Source: Crotalaria pallida
Taxonomy: Eukaryota > Streptophyta > Magnoliopsida > Fabales > Fabaceae
NCBI GenBank assembly: GCA_037953625.1
Contig: CM075652.1
Coordinates: forward strand, 77,467,501-77,531,500
DNA length: 64,000 nt
Direction of reading: 5' to 3'
Each line of letters starts with the position of its first letter. The first letter of the stretch is position 1. Shown here piece by piece: positions 20,325-33,100 of the stretch. The position numbers were made by a program, and so were the translations under genes. The notes beneath the pieces are model-generated. The model did no database searches. It worked only from the letters and a program-made list of their open reading frames with translations, and had not been told where the DNA came from.

Positions 20325-20378
20325 TCAGCAAATTCCAACTAAAAGAAATCGGATAAACCTGTGATTAGAAAACACAAG

Positions 20379-23300
20379 TGTAACACCCCGATTTGGAAAA
20401 CTCGAAAACAAACACTCTGCAACACTAATTAATTCTTTTTGGAAAAAAGAGGGTGAAATTTTTTTTTGAAAGCATGGATAAACTCGACTGTCGAGCTTTC
20501 CAAAACATGGTATTACTTTTAAAATCATCCTTCTCAAAAACATTTGCGGAAACTTCTGAAAACAGTTTGATATTGAAAACTTAATTTCAGTAAATAAGAA
20601 AACGTTTGGACCATTCAGAAAATGTGTTTGACTTGCTTAAGAAGGTTTACCTGGCCTACTGTGACAGCCCTTCAAGTAAACAGTTTGGAAACAGACTCAT
20701 AAAAGTTCTTACAAAAGTGGTCACCACAGAACATCGGTGCCATTCTTTCATAAACATAAGTCTTAGCAAAAACATTTCAAAAAGAAAAGGGGTACACTTG
20801 ATCAGCATAACAGCAAGGGTCCAAAGGGAACCTAGTCATAGCTACTAACACAACTCTTTCTCGATCCACACATAAGCCTTCGAAAGCAATCTTCATCGTC
20901 CGTCAGTAGCCCTCTCGTCAGCGCATCACGATCAGTAGGTCCTCCCTCCGGGAGTAGCACCACCAGCTCCACCGTCTTTTAGAATCGAAGATTGATAGAC
21001 ACATGTGCACAAGAAGTTGAGAGAGTAAGTTATCCGAATGGAATTACTCCAATCGACTTCTTGGGATTACACTAGTGACGCATACCAGAACATAACACAC
21101 AATACAAACAACACAACAATTAATCATGCGAGATGTATGAGGATGCAATGCAATCGTCGCATTAACTAGCTTTTTATCTTTTCATTGGGGAATTCTCTTA
21201 ATTAATTCGTCTCACTCAATCGAGTTTCTTAAACAACTTGTCTCGCAAAGTCGAATCTCTTATCGTATCGCTTTCTCAAACCGAAGTCTCGTAGTTCACA
21301 TATCTCAAGTTAATCGTATCAGAATTCAAGCTTTAGGGTTTTCGGTTCAGGTTTACATCTCCTCGAATCCATCCACCTAGTCGGAAGCAATAAGAAGTAC
21401 AGGATCTCTACCACTCCGTCTTTAGGAGACTACGCCAAAATATAATATAAAATGCCCGGGAAAATAATGTCATGATAAAGGGCGTCAACCTCCACCGAGT
21501 TCAAGCATCCCTCTTCTGATCCTGATTTAGTCAAGGGGCGTCAGTCATCTGTCTAGTGATCATGCAGTACTTCAACTACGACACTGGACTACTCACCCCT
21601 ACCCGGGATGGTCAACCCAGGTCCCCTGTAGCTTTTCCCGCCTAGACAGACTCCTCTTCAGGCTTCTTGACGAGTCACCGTCATTGCCTTCCCCTATCCC
21701 AATCATCAAGTGAGTACCACGCAGGTAAACACCGTATCTTCCTCTCCACTAATTCGGGTAAGGGTTTTAGGGCGAAAAGGTTCTATTCGATTGTCCTACT
21801 GTAGACCCATCCTAAGTCTCCTCCGACACATAGCACCAACCATATGCGGGTTGCTTCTAATGGGACTCGACTACGATATTCAAACATGTGGCTAACCACC
21901 AATCATTTCAACATGTGGCTAACCGCCAATCATTTCAACATGTGGCTAACCGCCAATCATCTCAACATGTGGCTAACCGCCAATCATCTCAACATGTGGC
22001 TAACCGCCAATCATCTCAACATGTGGCTAACCGCCAATCATTTCAACATGTGGCTAACCGCCAATCATTTCAACATGTGGCTAACCGCCAACTACTATCA
22101 TCATACTCGGCCATCGCTGCGTCCACACTCAAGTCATCGTCGTCACAGCAGCATCAACTCGTTCCGCCTTCTTGGCGCATCGGCATCATCCAGTTCCATC
22201 ACGCGTTCCAGCCCTTAGAGTCTTACTCTAATCGTCAGGGGAATTCTTAAAGTTTTTCTATGTCTTTTCTATTCTTATCTTATAACGCGGGATGATGCAA
22301 TATGCTCATACAGTGACAATATAAGCAGCAATATAACTCAATCATAAACAAATATTTCAATCCATCAATACCATGTAATGGTATAGGTCTGAGTCTTCAT
22401 ATACCTCGATACAAACAATCACACACTTATCGGGTATACTACTAACTACAATAGACCTTTACTCCGACTTTGAGAGAGTATGGAGTGTCCTAGCATACTC
22501 ACTAGACACCAAAGCGTCTTAGGATAACTTCTCTCTCACCTGGATTCGCAGTTACTGACTCTACGAGTTCCAAACGATTTGCTTCCTTCCTCGTCTGCCC
22601 GACTCCAACTTCTTTCAAGTCCCATAAAATAAATATGTGAGTGTTAAGTTCTATTAATTATTATTATTAAGATTATTCTCAAGACAACTTAAGAAGAATC
22701 CAAACATCGACTTCATTTAGAAACCGAAACATCACTTTTCTTCACTCAAATTTGTCCAAGGTCAAATATTAACTTTTATACTTTAGAATCATGAGAAAAT
22801 AATCAATTAAATTAATTTAATTAAAAGTTCCCTTTGCTGGTCCCTCTTGGACAGCATTGAAATCAGTTCCAAAATCATCGAAAAATCTCACTTTTCGATT
22901 CAACTTTGACCTAGATCGAATACCCTTAAAAACTTAACCTTAAAACACCTTAAGAGAACTTTTAAAACACTTTTAAATAGGAAACGTAGTCTATAAAATT
23001 CTGGACAGCACCATGTCCTAGGTTTTAAATTTATTTTCCATGTTTGAAAACCAATTCAAAAGCATACACAAATCAAGCATCTTGAAAGAAATCAAGTAAA
23101 CACTTTAATCAATAACTTATCAAGTTTAAACACTTAGAATCATATGAGGGCAGCAAGGCACTCAAGACAAACAAATCAAACAATCATTCATTTGTTCCAA
23201 ACATTTCACAATTACAAGCCATCAAGCATGTTCACAAACTCATCCATACATATAGTCCAAGTCAAATGAGGAAATCAAACACTTAGCGTACACAAACCAA

Positions 23301-26300
23301 ATTATGCCTCACTTAAACACATAGATCAATTCTTAAATTAACTTCCATTTATTTAATTTCATCTTAGCAAAACTTCATCTTATTAAGTCAAAACCGTATG
23401 CATCATGGTTTATTTAGAAATTTATTTTCTCAAGGATTAACTTCACAAATCAACACATGATTTCATGACATAATCATTCACACACTCAAGGAGATTTAGC
23501 TCAAAGTCTAAGGTCTAAACCGTGACATAGACCTAGCTTTCTCAAAAATGTTTTTCAAGAGTTCAAGACTTAAAAACAACTCTAAATCCAATAAAAAGTT
23601 CACATAATTCATCAAGCAAACAAAAGCATAAGCCTAGCATGCATTCCTATATGAGACCGTGGCATACATAGGTCCCTTAAACAATTTAGACTTCACATTT
23701 AATTACACAAAATCAACTCAAAGTTCATGGAAAACACATGCACATAATCAAAACACAACATTAAAACTTCTAACCTAAAGATCAAGTCTAGACCGGGGCT
23801 ACTCATGGCAAATCACATGGTTTCTTTTTATTCCAAAACATCACTACATCTCAAGATTATCACATGCAAGAAATCAATCAAAAGAAAACAAGTTCATACT
23901 CACAATCACAACTAAACCGTGACCAATCCATGGTTTTCCTAAAAGAATTTTCTTAGAGTTTCAAACTTTCAAAACATGCTTAGAATCTCAAGATAATCAC
24001 ATGCACATATCAAGATTCAATCATCAAAACTTCTAACTTAAAAATTGCATGCAAACCGTGGCCATTCTCAAGAAAAATCACTTAAAGAAATCAATCATTT
24101 TCAAAGATCTTTCACACTAGGATTCAAACATCAAGTATGGCAAGGCTCAAACATAGATCTTGACATGCATGCAACCAAAGTTATTAGATCTTCGAAAAAT
24201 CTTTCATGAAACTCAAAATCAAGTTCTTTCCCAAAACATTTTCAAGAGATCAAAGAGAAAACTCAAGGTCATGAAGAAAACATACTCTTAACAAAACCTT
24301 TTAGAATCAAGCTTAGAAAATAACATGCATCACACTTTTTCAAACAAAATCAAAGTTTCAATTATTTCCTTTGCAAACTCTTCCATAAAATTATCAATTT
24401 CATTATCCTTTTATATTTCCAAATTCCAATATAAATTAACAAAACACCACATTATACAGTCCCAGAACAAATTGATACATCTAAAGCTAAACACTAAATT
24501 TTAAATGCAAAGCCAGCATCAACTGATCAAAGAAAACATTATATATGATAAACATTCCACTAACCATATAACTCATACAATTGTCTTTCATTGATAACTC
24601 ACAACTCTAAAAGGAAGTAATCTTAATATTGAATGTCCAGAGATTGTTAAACCAACCAAGTCTCCATATACTTCAGTTAGGCATAAATAATGACCTTTAG
24701 CACTTAGCATACAAAATTTATCACATATATCAATTTAACAACTATTTCATTTAATTTCGTTCTTGATTGTTAAGCCTATAATAACTATCTAAATCCCAAA
24801 CCAAATATATACATATACTCTTAGCAAGCACTATGAGCTAATTAGAAAATACTCCCTAAAGCAAGGTAAAGAACCCCTTACCTGTATTTGCTTTAACTCT
24901 TAGCTTTTCACAAACGCACTCCTTTCCATACACCGATACTCGCACATGTCTTGGCCCATTGTTATCGCTTGTGTTTGCCCTAAGACTCCTTTGTAATCTC
25001 ACTATATTATTAAATCGTATAGAAATCAATTTAATGTGCCAAAAGCGACTCAATTTGAAATCTCAATATATACTTATCATATTTCAAAGTAGAGTATTTT
25101 TCGTAGGTTTTCCAAATCAAGAAATCATTTAATTATATTTTACGAACCAAAATAACATAGGATTTCAAATTATAATCATTGTCTTCTCAATAAAATAGTA
25201 TCGCTTTTATTGAAAATACGCTTAACTTTCGAAACCAACATAATCACCAGAATTTCATTAAAGTTAATTAGTTTTAGTTTCAAACTACAAAATTCAAATG
25301 TTGTTACTTGACGCTATTAATTCCGAACTAAAAGGAAGTGTGCTCGATTCAAAATAAGTCCAAATTGCCATTATAATATTAAAACAATTACACTTCCCTT
25401 CAGTTTGAAATTAACGTTCAACGTCCTAACTCGAATTAACACTATGCCGAGTATATCAGATTCCTAATTAACTGACATATCGTTTAACCCAGAGACAACT
25501 CAGCCAAGCTAAACGACACCTCACTTACTTAGGAACCCAACACATTTTACACGAATACTCTTTAAAACTCGTCATTCAACATAATGTTTAATTCGACGTT
25601 ATCACAATCAAGTAAACAATTAAATTCATCATTACTAACAACACAATTAAAAATCAATATAAACTATAATACAAGTTTAATTTCCAAAGCAGTTTAATAT
25701 TAAATAATTATTACCAATAACATTAAAATTAGTATCAATATAAAAATTAAAACACAACATAGAGCAATTAGAAAAGGTACTAGGGGTTTACCCTCAAATC
25801 AACTTTTGAAGGAACAAAGGGAGGATTGGTTCGGTTCATAGGCTTCACCCGTGTCCGGTTCACTGTCAAACGGGTCTGAGATGAACCCTCAACACAGTCA
25901 CGCAGCAAGAGCAAGGTTGGTGGTTTGATCCGCATCCAAAGCCGACGCCGGAGATAGGAGGTGCGACGGTCGTGACTGCTCCATGGCCTCAGGTTCGCGA
26001 TCTGAACCGCTGCTGCAGGGGAACCGAGGCGGCGGCGATTGTTCGTGCTTGCCAAGAGAAAGTCGCGATTCGCGACTTGGAAGAGAAGGATGGCGCGATT
26101 TGCGACCGGAGGAACAGAAATCGCAAGGCGACGGTTCGTGGCTGCAAGAGGCGGCGAACGCTGCCCAGGGAAGAGAAAGAGAGTGGCTGCGAGAGAGATG
26201 CAGGAGAGAGAGAAAGGAATCGCATGATATGGAGGGAGACTTGGCTGGAAGTGAAAGAGAAAAGCCATGGAAGAAGAAATTGAAGGTGGAGAGTGAAAAG

Positions 26301-26764
26301 GGGGGTCTATGGGCGGCGGCTGAACTTAGAGGAAGAAGAAGAAGATAGGGTTTTGCCCTATTGAAACACAATCACACGTTTTTCTTCTTCTTTTTTTTAA
26401 ACACATATGCACACATATATTTACTTATTCTTTTATTTTAAAACTTAAAATACCAATAATAAATTTTTAAACACCGGAATGAAAATCATAAAGTAAAATA
26501 AAACTTATAAATATTTCAAATAAAATATTTCCATATAAAATATATCAAAAGTAAAGTAGAGCATATAAAGTATATTATTGATATGGGATAACTATTTTAA
26601 ATAAATTTACTTTAGAACATAAAAGAAATGAAATATATTTTCGTAATTAACATAATGTATTTTTATAAAAATACACAATAACTAAATGATTGATTTTTAA
26701 GAAACATATATTTAATTCGATAAAACTTATAATTATTCTAGGGATTAAAATTAGGGATGTTACA
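20379..26764. repeat. 6.4-kb LTR-like block, TGTAACACCCC...GGGATGTTACA
   Basis: The left end TGTAACACCCCG and right end GGGATGTTACA form an inverted TGTAACA...TGTTACA pair, the usual termini of a class of long Ty3/gypsy LTRs in dicots. No gag or pol is found in the 6386 bases between, so this is a long solo LTR or a LARD-like remnant. No matching 5-base TSD is seen (ACAAG left, AAATT right), so it may be rearranged. It carries the 27-base array at 21885-22090 and a GA-rich stretch at 25970-26345. ORFs within it (21710-22250, 25780-26371) have no domains and overlap in several frames, so they are not called. Confidence 0.6.
21885..22090. repeat. Eight-copy 27-base tandem repeat
   Basis: The unit CATGTGGCTAACCGCCAATC plus ATTTCAA or ATCTCAA is repeated eight times with one or two substitutions between copies. 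Because 27 is a multiple of 3 the array is open in several frames, which explains the repetitive ORFs overlapping it. Confidence 0.95.
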
Positions 26765-27490
26765 AAATTCCCAACAAATATTAATTCGTCGAAAAAAATT
26801 CGTCGATAATCGGTTATTTTGCTTTTCGTGTATTGCTTTACTATTTATTTCTAAGCCAATCAACCATTTCCAAATTTTTTAGGGTGGTTATGGTGGTCAC
26901 GATGATGGTTGAGGTTTAGGTAGTCATAATGGTGTTAGTTAGGTAGCAGTCGTGATGATAACAATGATTTTAACGATTTGGTAGTGGAAAGAGTGATGAT
27001 GACGGTGTTGTTGGTTGAGTGACACAAAAAATGAGGTGATATAAGTTTGCAACTCAAAATTAAAATTATGCATGAAACCATTATTTTTTGTTTTGAGAAT
27101 AGAAGTAAAATTGTTTTAAAAGTAAGTAAAATATCATTTCAGCTCAAATTTTGCTGAACAAATTTTGTTTTGAAAATACAATTTCAAAACAAAAAATCAG
27201 AAACTGACAACCATCCTAACCTTAATATCATAAATCAATTTTGATTTTGCAAGCAAAATGTATATATTATTGGCGACCTTATTGCAAAGACAAGAAAATT
27301 CTCTCTCACTTTACACCCCTGGTGATGAGTGCTCAAGGGGGACACTTAGCAATGAAATATTCCAAGTAAAAGAATAATAATTATTTATTTTTTAAACTTA
27401 ATTTAGATAAGAACTTATTTATGATTTTAGTTTCCAAAAATTGGACTTTTTTTTATTTTGGTCTTTAAAAGTTTGTTTGAACGGAATCGA
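26765..27490. other. Unassigned intergenic sequence with a GGT-rich stretch
   Basis: AT-rich. Between about 26885 and 27015 there is a degenerate GGTGGT/GATGAT-rich segment. No gene or element could be supported. Confidence 0.4.
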
Positions 27491-27495
27491 TCCTT

Positions 27496-28005
27496 AATGT
27501 TTTTAAAAAGACTTAATAATGTCACAAGTCCTGAAGTTTGGGGTACTTTTGTCAGATACCTTTTTTTCTCGATGTTTGACTCCCCGAAGTTACTTCCGGG
27601 TTTGTCATATACTCCTATTATCAATTCAGACCAATTTTGCTGACATGTAACATTGGAATCCTGGTTAGACACAGGAGGTTGGTCATGTGGTGCCGCGTGA
27701 TGTCACGTGGGCGAAAACGACCTCTTTCTTCAATCCTTTTTTTTATTTGAATAAAAATATAAAAATATTAAATTTTTTAGGTTTTTATCTTCGTCCACGG
27801 GACACCACGTGCCTAACCTCCTGTGTTTGACCAGGATTCCGATATTACATGTCAACAAAATTAACAGAATTAGTAGTAGGGATATATGACAAACCCAAAA
27901 GTAACTTCGGAGAGTCAAACATTGAAAAAATAAGAATAAGGATATCTGACAAAAGTACTCAAACTTCAGAGACTTGTGACATAATTAAGCCTTTTAAAAA
28001 TTTGG
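27496..28005. repeat. Long foldback: arms of about 220 bases around a 60-base spacer
   Basis: The left arm (27496-27722) and the right arm (27780-28005) are inverted copies. Examples are GTCACAAGTC...GAAGTTTG against its complement, GGGTTTGTCATATA against TATATGACAAACCC, and CACAGGAGGTT against AACCTCCTGTG. By eye identity is about 80-85%. No coding sequence is present. It could be a foldback-type TE remnant, and if transcribed would give a long hairpin RNA. Confidence 0.8.
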
Positions 28006-28312
28006 ATTTGGTTCATTCCATTAGTTATCTGACACAGCCCACGAGGCTAACGTCTTCCACATCACCATATATACGTGCCACATCACACAATGACATGGAT
28101 TAGTCATTGTGTGCTATGCACGTGAGCACCTTATTCTTCCTCTTTGAACTTAGGGTCTTCAACATGACTTAGCTGCTCCTTTCTTCAACTCATTCTTCAC
28201 GTGATGATGATTGGTCAGTTGTTGGTTTATGTTCATCTGAACTTATTGATATTTCAAAAATATAAATTTGTACCAATTTCTTCAAGAGTAATCCTTAACC
28301 TAGTTTTGTTTT

Positions 28313-28525
28313 GTGCAGACAAAATTTGTGCCCCATGCTATTGTAGCATATCAACACAAATCAAATCAATTTGCAGCTAGACTAATTGAAACAATCCACG
28401 TGTTACCTTGTCCGATTAAGATGCTAATTGAACCTTGCTGTAACTCCATTGAAGATGAGGAAAGCTTCAAAATTTTGTTTGAAATGTCAACAAGCTCGAA
28501 TGGACGAGTTGCCTCGCGTTGTTGA
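28313..28525 (+). CDS. Unrecognised short ORF (possible exon fragment)
   Basis: The ORF is directly preceded by a pyrimidine-rich stretch ending TTTTGTTTTGTGCAG, which looks like a splice acceptor. The 70-residue product (TKFVPHAIVAYQHKSNQ...) has no domain I recognise, and no convincing upstream or downstream exons were found. It may be a gene relic or chance. Confidence 0.2.
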   Translation: MQTKFVPHAIVAYQHKSNQFAARLIETIHVLPCPIKMLIEPCCNSIEDEESFKILFEMSTSSNGRVASRC

Positions 28526-28709
28526 ACCCGTCATAGCCATGACCGATGAAGGGACCGCCGCACCAGTTTACCCTTGCACCACCATCAAAAGCCCAACGCC
28601 GCCACCAAAAGCCCAGCACCGCCGCACTAATTTACCCTTCAACAACCATCAAAAGCCTAGCGCCGTCTCACCATTTTCATGTTACTCAAGGTAAGCTCTA
28701 ACATTTTTA

Positions 28710-28893
28710 GAAAGGCTAAACTACTCATTTGGTCCCTTACCTTATTTTTTATTATCAAATTGATCCCTTACTTTTGGACTAATTTAATAGCCAAAAGAAA
28801 CACAATGGACCAATATAATACTAAAAAAAGGTGAGAGACCAATTTTATATTGAAAAATAGAGTAAGGGAGCAAATAAATAATTTAGTCTTTCA
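28710..28893. mobile_element. MITE-like foldback, about 184 bases
   Basis: The ends are inverted: GAAAGGCTAAACTACTCATT with GGTCCCTTAC on the left and, on the other strand, GAAAGACTAAATTATTTATT with GCTCCCTTAC on the right. The inside is non-coding. A related layout (TTGGTCC...GGACCAATT) occurs at about 44790-45086 in the RLPH2 intron. Confidence 0.6.
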
Positions 28894-30013
28894 GAAATAT
28901 AAACTTGCCAAGAATAGGAGAAAGAGAGTGTTTGTGTACCTCTTCTTCAATGGAGCAGCAGATGAGGGGAGAGGAGAGGAGATGGGTTGAAAAATGGTTT
29001 TCATGAAACCCTAAGCGCAAAGGAGGAGGTGCTCACATGCACAACACATTATAACTAGTCTATGTCATTTGTCTATGTCATTTGTGAATGGTAGGTAGTG
29101 TTGGGATCGTTAGTTTTTGTTGTCTTAGAGTGAAGATATGGATCCTAGTAATACCTTGGTAGGTAGTGTTGGGGTCATTAGTTTTTGTTGTCTTAGAGTT
29201 GAATTTATCACTTCACATTCTCGTGAAGGTTTTGATTTATTTTGAACACATGGTTGAGTACTCATGTTCAAATTCTTCATAAAAGATGAGATTCATATGT
29301 ACTATGATATTTAAATAAATCCCTTGTTTTAATAAAATTTGTTTGCTTATAAAAAGAAAATCGGAGCGAGGAAGTTGTAATAAAATGGCCAAAGTGAAGT
29401 TTTGATGCTTTCAAAATTTCTAGAAATCTACACTCCTTTTCCTATAAAGTGAAATTAAAAATAACCGTTCACACACATTTTCTCATTAATACGAATGAAA
29501 ACAACAACACTGCGATCTACAAGCCAGCGAGTAGATTAATTACTGCAGTCGGCGTTGAACACTTCGATCATGAAAAAAAAACAACACTGTAGCGTGTCAA
29601 CATGTAAGGAACCTAAAGTGGAATACAAAATTTGGTAAAGTTCAATTTAGTGCCGCGTGACTTTGGGGCCAGATAAGGAGATAAAAGGCAAAAAGCATGA
29701 AAGCTAGCATTGTAGAATAATGACCCAAATGGTTCCTCTCTTTTCTCTCTCTCATCTCATCTCATCAGAATTCTGCTTCTTCTCTCATCTCTTATTCTTC
29801 ACTTAAATTTCTATTCCTGCAATACTATTTCTATTGCTAGCACATCACTGTACTCTTGGGCACTAATTTGTACCAGTGGTATAATACTAAATCAAGTGCA
29901 GCATTCTCATCTCGTTTATATTCTTATTTTCTTCTTAATTCTGTTAAGTCATCATTCCAATTTCAGCACTGTTTCACAACACTGTATACCGACCAAATAT
30001 CACATATATGAAA
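28894..30013. other. Intergenic, including 3' flank of the RLPH2-like gene
   Basis: It contains two copies of a roughly 42-base segment (GGTAGGTAGTGTTGGGRTC and following) at about 29089 and 29158, and a CT-rich stretch at 29730-29800 with an AT-rich remainder. The segment next to 30014 should include the 3' UTR of the minus-strand gene. Confidence 0.4.
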
Positions 30014-30184
30014 CTAATTTGACAATGCAGCTGAACCCCGGATAATATCCATTGAAGGAAGAATAATTGCTGCTACTGGTTTTTGTTGAAATCCTCCACC
30101 TTCATCAATGATCAGCCTTAAGCCTTCTACATGGAGTTTTGCATGGTGACCACTGACAAGGATGGTTGGATTAGCGCTTAGTTC
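30014..30184 (-). CDS. RLPH2: RLPH2-like exon 4 with stop
   Basis: 56 codons plus TAG (30014-30016). It carries the SGHHAKLHVEGLRLIIDEGG segment and a C-terminus ending AALSN. The acceptor is TTGTAG. Confidence 0.9.
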   Translation of the reverse strand, partial: ELSANPTILVSGHHAKLHVEGLRLIIDEGGGFQQKPVAAIILPSMDIIRGSAALSN

Positions 30185-33100
30185 CTACAAGAAAAAAACA
30201 TATGCAAATTTAACAATAATCTAAAACATCTTGCAGTAATATACTAATATAGATGTCACTTTGACAAAAGAAGCAGCATGCTATCACCTTTGGAATATCC
30301 CATACATTCTTCCTCCCACTTAGTTGCTGCACCTTAGGCACCCGAGTATCCCGAGTTTTCAAAAGTTTTAACTGCTCTTCGACATCTCCTGTCTCCAAAC
30401 CAGCATGAACAGCAATCAACTTGCAGCGTTTAATTCCATCACCAATGTTAATAAAGACATCATCCTAGAAAAACATGATCCAGGGGCTTTCAGCAGTTGT
30501 TCCTTTAATTCACATCAGTTTGCAAACAAAACAAGATTGCTGTTCTAAGGGAGAACCAGACAAGTGAGAAATGTATGCCATAAGATATGACCAGAGACAC
30601 AAAAAGGCAAAGAAAGTAAGCCCCACCTCTTCATGGACCCAAACCAAATCAGCAAGAAATTTCTTGTGAGAGTCAGGAACAGCCTTGACCAAATCTGCAT
30701 GCAATGAATGCCCCTTCAGTCCAGCAAATAACTCTCAGTTTTCAAGAAAGTGCTAGTTACAATCAAAAACTTGCACACAATATTTTCATGAAAATCCCTA
30801 TGATATATAAACAAAATTTAACCATGTCACAGACAGACAACCTGAAGTTGTATAGAGTCATACTAACAGAGCCAGCAGAATCCATAAAACAATGCATATG
30901 TTACCAACACCTCCGTGGTTCCTTCATTTCTACACAATCTCAATATGTCAAAATACCAATGTATTGGAAACAAACTGGACTGGCAGGTTGAATAGGTCCA
31001 ATGTAAACCAAATATGTCTCAGGTTTGAACCTATCTTCAGTTCACTTTTTAAAATATTGCAAAAGGGTAGTATCAATATGGGTAACAAAATATACACACA
31101 AATAAAGGGCGGTCCAGTGCATTAGGATCCTATCGAGTGGGGTCTGAAGCGAGCAGATTACACAACCAAAACATAAATACATTAGATAGTATAAATGTGC
31201 AAATTAGGTACTACCATTTGGCAGACATGTCAGAGCATAATATGAATTCCATTTCATGTTTGGTGTATTTTATAAATAATACAGATCAAGACATGAGGTT
31301 AAAAATGAAACATTTTGGTTTTACTAACGTAACATTTGGTGGGTGGACAAAACATGATGGAAAAGACCTCTTAACGTTTGGACTTTGGATGTTCTATTTT
31401 GTTCCATTTAGTTTCCACCCTTTTCCATATCCACCAAACGATTAGAATTCATATGACCATCTCTATCAAAGACTATATAAAAGGTGGAATCAAAGTGAAC
31501 AAAACAAAAAATGATGTATGTTTGGTAAGGCTGTGAGGTAGCTTATAAGTTAGTCAACTAGCTTATCTGACAAAAAAAAAAGTTACTTGGTTATGTTTGA
31601 CAAATGGGCTCAATCAATAAGCTACTACCTTCGTTCCTACATATTCTTTGTTCCTATATATAGGTCACTGATTAGAGTCCAATTTATAAAAATTTTCAAT
31701 GACTTTTAATCCCTTTTTAACTTGGTTATTGTTTGTTTTACCAAGTAATTTTAAGTTTTTGAGTGTTTTTCATTTATGTTTTGTGTATAAAAATAATTCA
31801 CCACTAAAAAAATCTCTGTTTCTTTATTTTAGGTGCTCTGAGGTTCAATTGAGGAGAATTTGATCAAAAAAATGTGGAAAGGTGATTCGGGCCTCAAAAG
31901 CGGAGTTAGAAGGCGAAACGAGCCTTCCTTGGTCCAGCCAGTGCACCTGGGCTCACCACTCCGTGCACCTAGGCGTGAAAGCAGGAAAAAAAACAAAAGA
32001 ATTTCAAAACAGAGACGTGAAGCATCGGGGTCAGTGAAAAGACTGAATTTTATGACTTGAGTATCCTTTTCATTGAAAACTGATTTCCACCCTTCATTTA
32101 GAGTAGACACTTTGGCATCAAGAAAATAAGGAGAGAAAGCTTGGACAAGAACAAGGGAAGATCAAAAAACCTCAACGAAAGGAATTCTCGCGAGGCAATC
32201 GATTTTCGGTAATGCCCTATGTTATCCATGGAGTATTCCTTTTACTTTTGTTTTTCTTTCCTCGTAATGAATTGCTAGTTTCCATAGTAGGGATGTAATA
32301 GATTAGTATGGATTGTAAATAACAACTATGAATTATGAAGGAATTCTTCTTTTAAGTCAATTGTTTGATTGTGTGTTTATTCTTTTCATGGAATTTGCTA
32401 CAATGTGAATTGGGACTCAATTCTCCAAATTGGGAAATTGAGAATTGATTTGACTTTCGATCAAACTTTATAATTTTACAACGAGTAGGGATACCTTTAT
32501 GAAATTATATAACATTGTAATTTCGGGGGTTGTTATTTGGGAATTACAGTTTTAGAATTAACTTAAGGAATTAAGTGATTTTAGAACTTATAATAAAAAG
32601 TGATTATCTTAAGGAATTAAGTTTTCGCTAATTTTCCGAAATTGTTTTTGACTTAGGAAGAATTGTAATTCATAATCATTTTGTTATAACCCTGCTATTG
32701 AAACCATATCCCTAGTGAAAGGTGTCACAAAGAGAAGAGAAAAGAATAATTTCACAGAAAGGAGAAAAAGAGAATAATAGACGCAGAAATTTAAAAGTTG
32801 GTGGTATTCGTTATTATCACCCAATCATTAGGTGGTGTTTATATAGTTGCATGCATGCAACGTGAAATATGAAGTTACGTGTAAATAGGGAGCATAACTG
32901 AATTTCCTATGTGTAAATAGCTGTCACGTGTGTACTTGGTCACGTAGTCTCTAAGATAAGAAGGTTTGTTCTTGATTCTTTGTGGCCTCTCTTCATTGTC
33001 AACGACATCTTGCTGTCCATCTGGTGCATTAACAACCTACTGCTGTTCATCGTGTTGGTGTATTGGTCCTAACATCTCCTTCCCGTTCGAGAGGCACCTT

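Noticed and set aside
21844..22250. Two overlapping ORFs with repeated MWLTANHFN and QHVANRQSF peptides
   Set aside because: They are the 27-base tandem repeat read in two frames. The unit is a multiple of three, so open frames are expected.
25780..26371. Several overlapping ORFs on both strands of a GC-rich segment
   Set aside because: GC-rich LTR sequence with few stops. The products are low complexity, and no domain or start context favours one frame.
30210..30704. Separate small phosphatase gene fragments
   Set aside because: They are exons 2 and 3 of the gene starting at 45661. Splice sites and codon phases join exactly.
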